From an uncultured Lachnospiraceae bacterium (GTDB taxonomy: Bacteria; Bacillota; Clostridia; Lachnospirales; Lachnospiraceae): a stretch of DNA of 11,169 nt. Location: NCBI GenBank assembly GCA_910579645.1, contig CAJTVK010000135.1:1-11169 (forward strand), given 5' to 3'. How positions within the stretch are numbered: position 1 is the first letter of the stretch; each line of letters starts with the position of its first letter. Of the stretch, positions 6,490 to 11,169 are shown piece after piece. Both the position numbers and the translations under genes were made by a program. Under the pieces are notes generated by a model that saw only the letters and a list, made by a program, of their open reading frames with translations, did not search any database and was not told where the DNA came from.

Positions 6490-6681
6490 AAAGGAACATT
6501 ACAGCCCGGCTCCGTATGCTTTGTCAAATTCAACCGATACAGTCAACTATGCCTCTCCAATATGAAAGGGCATAAACGCTAAAAAACATGGCAAATTAAG
6601 ACACCGCCCGAAAAATACTTTAAGGCCACTTCCTTAAATTATGCCGTTACGCAGCACCGGATATGCTCATTATACGCTTAG
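6490..6681 (+). pseudogene. Possible decayed coding segment, family unknown
   Basis: One frame from 6490 to a TAG at 6679-6681 is open except for a single TAA at 6580-6582. It reads with protein-like composition on both sides of the stop (KGTLQPGSVCFVKFNRYSQL before it, KTWQIKTPPEKYFKATSL after it). No start codon or ribosome binding site suits it, and it lies straight after the PIN gene. It may be the remnant of a gene inactivated by the internal stop. I do not recognise the family. Coding-like composition is the only evidence. Confidence 0.3.
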
Positions 6682-6932
6682 TGGTATTGATAGGAAGTTG
6701 GAAACCTATACAGATAAATTAGTAGCAGAGCATTTTCCTGAAAACCCCAACAATTATAAGAAGATATGACACATTGACAGGGACATGGAAGACGGCAAAA
6801 ACGGATTTGCCGCTGGGTGTAAGGTATGACAGTAAGATGAATATGTATTATGGGGAGATTAAACCGTATGGGCATGATGAAGTAATCAGGCTGTCCTATT
6901 GGGGAATACTTTTATCAGAACAAATAGTATAA
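6641..6932 (+). pseudogene. Broken HNH/AP2 homing-type endonuclease remnant
   Basis: From 6641 one frame reads into YAHYTLS, then KLVAEHF.ENPNNYKKI up to a TGA at 6767-6769. This is the usual lead-in to the HNH motif of phage and homing-type endonucleases. Directly after the stop, in the same frame, HIDRD continues what should be the NHIDGD-type catalytic motif, so the stop replaces the expected Asn. At about 6783 the similarity moves to another frame: TWKTAKTDLPLGVRYD followed by YYGEIKPYGHDE...SYW has the look of an AP2 DNA-binding domain and runs out near 6902. The piece between HNH and AP2 is missing, which implies an internal deletion. The gene cannot make the intact protein. Confidence 0.6.
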
Positions 6933-6933
6933 T
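6928..6933 (+). promoter_or_regulatory. Possible -10 box for the SHOCT-domain gene
   Basis: A perfect TATAAT lies 63 bases upstream of the start codon at 6997. No good -35 box occurs at 16-18 bases from it, and the local DNA is AT-rich, so the match may be chance. Confidence 0.3.
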
Positions 6934-6996
6934 AAACACTGTAAAAATTGGATGAATAATATTGCTTAATGCTGAAGGATTAGGAGAAAACGAAAT

Positions 6997-8061
6997 ATGG
7001 CTTTTTTTTTATCAAGGGAATACAGGGAAGACCGTGCGAGAGAAAAAGAATTAAAGCGCCAGATAGATATGGAGCGAAAAGAAAGAGAACAAAAATTTAA
7101 AATGGAGTATTGTGGCTGGTATTCTCAACAAACGCAAAACTTTATTGATAAATTGAAGGAAAAAGGGTTTAATCCATCTTGGGGATTTGAGGCTGAAATA
7201 AAAGAATGTAATCTTTATACAGGAAAGGGTGGAATGCAAAGAGGGAGTATATATGTATTTGATATTCCTTCTTTAGAAGGTTTGGCATTTGATATGAAAT
7301 CAAAACAGATGTTATATTTTACATGTCCAACAGGATATTACGATAGTTATCGAAAACCTAATGCCAAAGTAGATTTTAAATATGTATTGATTCCGTTTTA
7401 TGAGATATTCAAGGCAAATATTGAGGTTAATTCACAGCCATTTGTTTCAACTGTTTCATCTGAGCAAAATGTCATAAGTAGAAGTATTGCGGAGGGAATT
7501 GCGGAGGGAATTATTGGGGATGAGGAAGATGATATTACTGATTGGGAAAGCGAAGATAACTTTTTAGTGATTGAATCAGGGAAATCACTGAGAAAAGTTG
7601 TTTTAAACATTCAAACAATAAATCCAGATTATCCTGTAATTTCGTTTGAATTTATTAAGCCATATGATCCTGATCCGAGGTGTGCAGCAGCAAATAAGAA
7701 AATTGCCGATATAATGTGTAGTACTTTTTCGAGTTCTGCTGAGAAGGTGGCTTTTATGGAGTATGATACACGCAGGAAATGTAAAACCATTAAAGACTAT
7801 TATTATTATAGGAAGAAAAATGCATCAAATGAGGAATGTTTGGACACAGATAGTGCTATTATAAGCACGATATTGGAGCGATTAAATAAATATGTTATGC
7901 AAATAGAATCAATTATTCAACAATGCAGTAAAAAAAAGCAAAGTAAAACGGAAAACCAGAGTTATGATATAGTTTTACAATTAGAAAAACTTGCAGATAT
8001 GAAGGAAAAAGGAATTATTACAGAAAATGAATTTATTAGGCTGAAGAACAAATTGATTTGA
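6997..8061 (+). CDS. SHOCT-domain protein with N-terminal coiled coil, function unknown
   Basis: This is a 354-residue soluble protein. Residues 6-36 are a highly charged Arg/Lys/Glu helix, probably coiled coil. Residues about 38-270 form a body I cannot assign, with an acidic loop at 174-187 (GDEEDDITDWESED) and a repeated IAEG at 164-171. Residues about 325-354 (LEKLADMKEKGIITENEFIRLK) are a SHOCT domain, a short C-terminal helical-hairpin module found in many unrelated prokaryotic proteins, often in mobile or phage-linked genes and thought to mediate oligomerisation. AGGAG at 6982-6986 supports the ATG at 6997. The gene is the most AT-rich in the window and sits between an endonuclease relic and a possible minus-strand fragment, which suggests acquired DNA. 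Its biochemical role cannot be inferred. Confidence 0.75.
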   Translation: MAFFLSREYREDRAREKELKRQIDMERKEREQKFKMEYCGWYSQQTQNFIDKLKEKGFNPSWGFEAEIKECNLYTGKGGMQRGSIYVFDIPSLEGLAFDMKSKQMLYFTCPTGYYDSYRKPNAKVDFKYVLIPFYEIFKANIEVNSQPFVSTVSSEQNVISRSIAEGIAEGIIGDEEDDITDWESEDNFLVIESGKSLRKVVLNIQTINPDYPVISFEFIKPYDPDPRCAAANKKIADIMCSTFSSSAEKVAFMEYDTRRKCKTIKDYYYYRKKNASNEECLDTDSAIISTILERLNKYVMQIESIIQQCSKKKQSKTENQSYDIVLQLEKLADMKEKGIITENEFIRLKNKLI

Positions 8062-8125
8062 TATAAGAGGTGGGTTAGGTAAGATCATATGTAGTTGCAT
8101 AAGGGTTGAGATGCTAATTTATGCT

Positions 8126-8269
8126 CTATATTCTAAGATGTACATTGGATTTTTGGATAGAACGGATATAGATGGTAAGTTGATAGGGTACTTGAATATA
8201 TTTGATTTTACCAAAAAAGTTTGTAAAATCTCTTTTAATTTCGTATCCTAATCTACTATAATTAATCAT
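8126..8269 (-). CDS. Probable small protein (47 residues) or truncated gene
   Basis: On the minus strand, ATG at 8269-8267 opens a 47-codon frame beginning MINYSRLGYEIKRDFTNFF and ending with TAG at 8126. It is preceded by a full AAAGGAG (8279-8285) nine bases away. Upstream is an extended -10 box, TG-T-TATAAT (8310-8318). These signals together are better than chance expectation. The same frame is open to 8368 with an upstream Met at 8338, but that Met lacks a Shine-Dalgarno and lies upstream of the predicted transcript start. I do not recognise the protein. The start faintly recalls N-termini of some transposases, so it may be the 5' end of a truncated insertion-sequence gene rather than a functional small protein. 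Confidence 0.4.
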   Translation of the reverse strand: MINYSRLGYEIKRDFTNFFGKIKYIQVPYQLTIYIRSIQKSNVHLRI

Positions 8270-8309
8270 GCGAAAATACTCCTTTGTTTTGTTGTTTTGT
8301 GGTGATTCA

Positions 8310-8318
8310 ATTATAACA
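8310..8318 (-). promoter_or_regulatory. Extended -10 promoter of the minus-strand small gene
   Basis: Read on the minus strand, TGTTATAAT is a perfect extended -10 element. At 17 bases upstream the -35 hexamer is poor (3 of 6), as is common for extended -10 promoters. Transcription would start near 8303, leaving a leader of about 33 bases before the ATG at 8269. Confidence 0.45.
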
Positions 8319-8401
8319 AAGACCAAGTGTTTTTGCATTTTTATTTTGACAACTATACCTGTTGTGAGTTAAAAAATGGGGAAACTCAAATCATATTTAA
8401 C

Positions 8402-8430
8402 TTGACACATCCATACAGCCATGCTAAACT
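8402..8430 (+). promoter_or_regulatory. Sigma-A promoter of the amino acid ABC transporter operon
   Basis: TTGACA (8402-8407) is a perfect -35 box and TAAACT (8425-8430) a 4-of-6 -10 box at exactly 17 bases. Transcription would start near 8437, giving a leader of about 115 bases before the binding-protein gene. Confidence 0.75.
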
Positions 8431-8458
8431 GACGGAGTGCCATAGTTTAACATGGCAC
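8418..8458 (+). promoter_or_regulatory. Probable operator: inverted repeats overlapping the -10 box and start site
   Basis: GCCATGCTAAACT (8418-8430) and AGTTTAACATGGC (8444-8456) are reverse complements with one mismatch and 13 bases between them; the left arm contains the -10 box. A second perfect palindrome, GTGCCAT (8437-8443) and ATGGCAC (8452-8458), overlaps it. Such placement would let a dimeric repressor block RNA polymerase, for example in response to amino acid supply. The regulator is not in this window as far as I can see. Confidence 0.55.
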
Positions 8459-8477
8459 AGTGAAAACGCAGTAAAGT

Positions 8478-8508
8478 GCGTTCCGCTCATCAGCACCCAG
8501 CGGAATGC
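8478..8508 (+). promoter_or_regulatory. Leader hairpin upstream of the binding-protein gene
   Basis: GCGTTCCGCT (8478-8487) pairs with AGCGGAATGC (8499-8508), ten pairs with one G-U wobble, around an 11-base loop. It has no T-run, so it is not a terminator as it stands. It could stabilise the mRNA 5' end. Apart from the promoter, the operator and this hairpin, the stretch 8062-8552 contains only the minus-strand small gene. Confidence 0.4.
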
Positions 8509-8552
8509 AAACATACCCTGCGTAAAACATAGAAACAAAACGGAGGAGCATT

Positions 8553-9434
8553 ATGAAAAAATTTATAGCAATGGCATTTACGGCAGTGTTTACAATGGGA
8601 CTTCTGACAGCATGCGGAAATAAGGCGGAGGATACGGCGGCAGGAAGCGCAGCACCGGAGGAAAATGCCGCGGAAACGGCATCGGAAGAGGGCGAAGCAG
8701 CCTCTCAGGACAAAGAAGAGACAGCCGGCAGAACCTTCACGGTAGGCTTTGATGCGGAATTCCCGCCCTACGGATATATGGATGAGAACGGTGGCTATAC
8801 CGGATTTGACTTGGAACTGGCAGCGGAAGTGTGTGCACGGAACGGATGGGAATTTGTGGCACAGCCCATTGACTGGGATTCCAAGGACATGGAACTGAGT
8901 TCCGGTTCCATTGACTGCATCTGGAACGGATTTACGATGCAGGGCAGGGAGGATTCCTACACATGGAGCGTGCCTTATGTGGACAACAGCCAAGTATTTG
9001 TAGTGCCTGCGGATGCGGGAATTTCCACCCAGGCGGATTTGGCAGGAAAAGTAGTGGGCGTGCAGAAGGATTCCTCCGCACTGGCGGCACTGGAGACGGA
9101 TGCGGCCGCATTGGCAATTACGTTTGCCGATTTGCAGCAGTACGGGGATTATAATGTGGCATTTATGGATTTGGAGCAGGGAGCCATAGATGCGTTGGCC
9201 ATTGACATCGGCGTGGCAAATTATCAAATCAGTTCCCGTGGGGATGCCTTTGTCATTTTGGAAGAAAAACTGGCAAGCGAGCAGTACGGCATCGGATTTA
9301 AGCTTGGCAACGAAGAACTGAAAAATCAGGTAGAAGCTACCCTGCTTGAAATGGCAGAAGACGGCACATTTATGGAAATCGCAGAAAAATATGCAGATTT
9401 TGGCCTGACGGACAGCGTATGCTTGGGGAAATAG
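8553..9434 (+). CDS. Amino acid ABC transporter substrate-binding lipoprotein (family 3)
   Basis: This 293-residue extracellular receptor binds a polar amino acid and delivers it to the membrane importer. Residues 1-20 are a lipoprotein signal peptide ending in the lipobox LTAC, with C21 as the lipidated cysteine. An acidic, Ala/Glu-rich tether follows (22-58). The family 3 solute-binding domain covers about 60-287: FTVGFDAEFPPYGY (62-75), YTGFDLELA (82-90), R132 in the GREDSYTWSVPY segment for the ligand carboxylate, and DLAGKVVGVQKDSSA (162-176). GGAGGAG (8542-8548) lies just before the ATG at 8553. It is the first gene of a three-gene importer operon. The exact ligand (glutamine, cystine or another amino acid) cannot be told from sequence. 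Confidence 0.93.
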   Translation: MKKFIAMAFTAVFTMGLLTACGNKAEDTAAGSAAPEENAAETASEEGEAASQDKEETAGRTFTVGFDAEFPPYGYMDENGGYTGFDLELAAEVCARNGWEFVAQPIDWDSKDMELSSGSIDCIWNGFTMQGREDSYTWSVPYVDNSQVFVVPADAGISTQADLAGKVVGVQKDSSALAALETDAAALAITFADLQQYGDYNVAFMDLEQGAIDALAIDIGVANYQISSRGDAFVILEEKLASEQYGIGFKLGNEELKNQVEATLLEMAEDGTFMEIAEKYADFGLTDSVCLGK

Positions 9435-9443
9435 AAAAAACTG

Positions 9444-9478
9444 CTAGTACTCCATCCAGACAGAAATTGCAGTACTAG
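9444..9478 (+). promoter_or_regulatory. Intercistronic hairpin after the binding-protein gene
   Basis: CTAGTACT (9444-9451) and AGTACTAG (9471-9478) form a perfect 8-bp stem nine bases after the stop codon. Structures at this place in binding-protein operons often protect the upstream message from 3' exonucleases. The role is inferred here. Confidence 0.4.
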
Positions 9479-9495
9479 GAAAGAAACAAAGAGGA

Positions 9496-9530
9496 AAAAG
9501 GCCGCTGCGGCAAAGCTACAGCGGCCTTTT
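9496..9530 (+). terminator. Strong hairpin between binding protein and permease genes (partial terminator)
   Basis: AAAAGGCCGCTG (9496-9507) and CAGCGGCCTTTT (9519-9530) form a perfect 12-bp stem around an 11-base loop. The GC core followed by four Ts (9527-9530) resembles an intrinsic terminator, and the A-run on the other side would let it work on the minus strand too. The short T-run and its place inside an operon suggest partial termination, leaving more binding protein than permease. Confidence 0.6.
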
Positions 9531-9593
9531 CCGATAACGGCTGACAGGGAATGATTTTCAGACATGCTCTGGGAAAGGTAAAGGAAGAGACTT

Positions 9594-10244
9594 ATGAGCG
9601 TAACGACGATGTTTTTGCAATTGGCAGGAGGAATGGCCACCACGGCAGAGATTTTTTTCCTGACCTTATTATTCTCCCTTCCCCTAGGACTGGCGATATC
9701 TTTTGGCAGAATGTCCAAGATGGGTGCGCTGCGTGTAATCAGCAAATTTTACATATCCGTCATGCGCGGCACCCCGTTGATGCTGCAGCTGATTGTCGTA
9801 TACTTTGCGCCCTACTATGTATTTGGCATCCGGATATCGTCGGGCTACCGTTTTACGGCAGTCATTCTTGCCTTTGTGCTGAACTATGCGGCATACTTTG
9901 CGGAAATCTACCGTTCCGGGATAGAATCCATGCCTGTCGGGCAGTATGAGGCGGCAAAGGTATTGGGGTACGGCAGGTCACAGACCTTCTTCAAAATTAT
10001 CCTGCCTCAGGTAATCAAACGAATCCTGCCGCCGGTCACCAATGAGACAATTACGCTGGTAAAAGATACATCCCTGGCGTTTGTGCTGGCCGAGGCCGAG
10101 ATGTTCACCATTGCAAAGCAGATTGCGGCAAAGCAGACCAGCATCATGCCCCTAATGGCTGCGGGAGTTTTCTACTACATCTTCAATTTGGCAGTGGCCG
10201 GATTTATGGAATATGCGGAAAAAAAGATGAACTATTACCGCTGA
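9594..10244 (+). CDS. Amino acid ABC transporter permease (HisM/HisQ type)
   Basis: This 216-residue integral membrane protein forms the transport channel. Hydrophobic helices are seen at about 18-37, 50-78, 86-105 and 186-205. RGTPLMLQL (58-66) is characteristic of the polar amino acid permease family. The cytoplasmic EAA loop reads GQYEAAKVLGYGRSQ...ILPQ (116-139), with the conserved EAA, Gly 125 and LP for docking the ATPase. It begins 159 bases after the binding-protein gene, beyond two hairpins, with AAGGAAGAG (9581-9589) before the ATG at 9594. Only one permease gene is present, so the channel is expected to be a homodimer. Confidence 0.93.
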   Translation: MSVTTMFLQLAGGMATTAEIFFLTLLFSLPLGLAISFGRMSKMGALRVISKFYISVMRGTPLMLQLIVVYFAPYYVFGIRISSGYRFTAVILAFVLNYAAYFAEIYRSGIESMPVGQYEAAKVLGYGRSQTFFKIILPQVIKRILPPVTNETITLVKDTSLAFVLAEAEMFTIAKQIAAKQTSIMPLMAAGVFYYIFNLAVAGFMEYAEKKMNYYR

Positions 10245-10250
10245 AAATAC

Positions 10251-10270
10251 CCGTCCGCAGGGACGGTTTT
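10251..10270 (+). terminator. Short GC hairpin with four Ts between permease and ATPase genes
   Basis: CCGTCC (10251-10256) pairs with GGACGG (10261-10266) around a GCAG loop, and TTTT follows. It lies just after the permease stop and before the ATPase gene. The stem and T-run are short, so read-through into the ATPase gene is likely. Confidence 0.4.
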
Positions 10271-10314
10271 ATCACATGCCCAAATTTACTGCCGAAAGGA
10301 GCAAGGATAGGAAA

Positions 10315-11070
10315 ATGAATTTACTGGAAATTAACCATATGAAAAAAGGATTTGACGGATTAGGAGTATTGGAAGACATCTCCCTGACCGTGCAAAAAGG
10401 AGAAGTCGTTTCCGTCATCGGCCCGTCCGGCTCGGGGAAATCCACATTGCTGCGCTGTGCCACACTGTTGGAGAAAATGGACGGGGGAGAACTGAAATAT
10501 CTGGGAGAATCGGCAGCTTGGGAAGAAGACGGGAAATGCATTTATGCCGGCAGGCAGAAATTAAAAGAAATCCGGAAGCACTTCGGCTTAGTGTTCCAGA
10601 ATTTCAACCTGTTTCCCCACTATACCGTCATGAAAAACATTACGGATGCGCCGATAAGCGTGGACAAAGTTCCCAAGAAGGAAGCAGAGGAACGTGCCGT
10701 AAAATTATTGCGCCAGCTAGGCTTGGAAGACAAAAAAGATGCATACCCATATCAGCTGTCAGGGGGACAGCAGCAAAGAGTATCCATTGCAAGGGCATTG
10801 GCACTGCAGCCGAAGATTCTCTTTTTTGACGAACCCACCTCGGCTTTGGATCCGGAACTGACGGGAGAAGTGCTGAAAGTAATCAAGGAACTTGCCAAAG
10901 AGCATATGACTATGATTATTGTCACCCATGAGATGCAATTTGCCAGGGAACTGTCCGACCGCATTATTTTCATGGAGCAGGGAGTCATCCGCTGCCAAGG
11001 CACTCCGGAGGAAATATTTACGGCATCCGATGAGAGAGTGAGAGATTTCATCGGGAAATTCACTTCATAA
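10315..11070 (+). CDS. Amino acid ABC transporter ATP-binding protein
   Basis: This 251-residue cytoplasmic ATPase powers the importer as a dimer. Walker A is GPSGSGKST (residues 36-44), the Q-loop glutamine is Q95 in VFQNFNLFPH, the ABC signature is LSGGQQQR (148-155), Walker B is ILFFDEP (168-174) with catalytic E173, the D-loop is SALD (176-179) and the switch histidine is H205 in VTHEM. All elements are intact and the length is usual for the GlnQ/HisP group. I chose the ATG at 10315, giving MNLLEINHMKKGF, because GGAGCAAGGATAGG precedes it and homologues begin there. An in-frame ATG at 10276 would add 13 residues but lies just after the hairpin at 10251-10270 and lacks a Shine-Dalgarno. 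Confidence 0.94.
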   Translation: MNLLEINHMKKGFDGLGVLEDISLTVQKGEVVSVIGPSGSGKSTLLRCATLLEKMDGGELKYLGESAAWEEDGKCIYAGRQKLKEIRKHFGLVFQNFNLFPHYTVMKNITDAPISVDKVPKKEAEERAVKLLRQLGLEDKKDAYPYQLSGGQQQRVSIARALALQPKILFFDEPTSALDPELTGEVLKVIKELAKEHMTMIIVTHEMQFARELSDRIIFMEQGVIRCQGTPEEIFTASDERVRDFIGKFTS

Positions 11071-11169
11071 GTGTGTGGAGGTTAGTACTGCCTTGCGGAC
11101 GAGCCGTCTAAAGCGTGCTTGAAAATTCAATGAATCCCCCCAATACAATTATCCTTCCGGCCCTCTCCG

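Noticed and set aside
8204..8230. GATTTTAC/GTAAAATC inverted repeat as an insertion-sequence end or terminator
   Set aside because: It lies inside the minus-strand small reading frame, is AT-rich and short, and has no matching partner repeat elsewhere in the window.
8327..8623. 98-codon plus-strand frame across the ABC promoter
   Set aside because: It runs through the promoter, operator and leader and into the binding-protein gene in another frame, so it is a chance open frame.
8490..9227. 245-codon minus-strand frame opposite the binding-protein gene
   Set aside because: It is Cys/Arg/His-rich nonsense-like translation antisense to a well-supported lipoprotein gene, with no ribosome binding site or motif.
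10276..10314. Upstream in-frame start adding 13 residues to the ATPase
   Set aside because: There is no Shine-Dalgarno in front of it, it adjoins a terminator-like hairpin, and the extension is absent from the usual family start.
11071..11169. Last 99 bases searched for a terminator or a new gene
   Set aside because: Only a weak GAC/GTC hairpin near 11098-11109 is seen. There is no T-run, ribosome binding site or long frame.

Overview
The window looks like chromosome of a low-to-mid-GC Gram-positive gut-type Clostridia, most like Lachnospiraceae. The reasons are strong GGAGG-type ribosome binding sites, TTGACA-type promoters, a lipoprotein-type solute-binding protein, a NiCo riboswitch ahead of a cation diffusion facilitator, and the overall protein flavour. 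This assignment is inference from sequence style, because no rRNA or tRNA gene is present.

Left part (1-3175). The tail of an unidentified gene (1-87) is followed by a tocopherol cyclase-family protein (233-1078). A strong sigma-A promoter (1158-1186) then leads into a NiCo riboswitch with an overlapping intrinsic terminator (about 1222-1329), which should control the cation diffusion facilitator metal exporter at 1415-2341. After a structure-rich intergenic stretch with two perfect inverted repeats comes a GNAT acetyltransferase (2579-3175).

Middle part (3314-8340) is accessory in character. A 588-residue protein joins an N-terminal YceG-like region (a family linked to tellurite/Ter stress clusters), a linker with seven PPR motifs at 14-15-residue spacing, and a C-terminal HtrA-like trypsin-fold serine protease with an intact His-Asp-Ser triad. 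Directly downstream, in the same direction, is a 435-residue PIN_8-type nuclease with an extra C-terminal domain. After that the DNA is AT-richer and partly decayed. It holds remains of an HNH/AP2 homing-type endonuclease (about 6641-6932), a SHOCT-domain protein (6997-8061), and a likely 47-residue reading frame on the minus strand (8126-8269) with its own promoter-like and Shine-Dalgarno signals. The YceG-protease fusion plus PIN nuclease is the best candidate in this window for an undescribed stress or defence module, perhaps a protease-gated nuclease. That role is inference.

Right part (8402-11070). A complete polar amino acid ABC importer operon is present: lipoprotein binding protein, one permease of the HisM type, and the ATPase. 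It sits behind a strong promoter whose -10 box lies inside a 39-bp inverted repeat, a probable operator. Hairpins between the genes probably lower permease and ATPase expression relative to the binding protein. The last 99 bases hold no gene that I can see.
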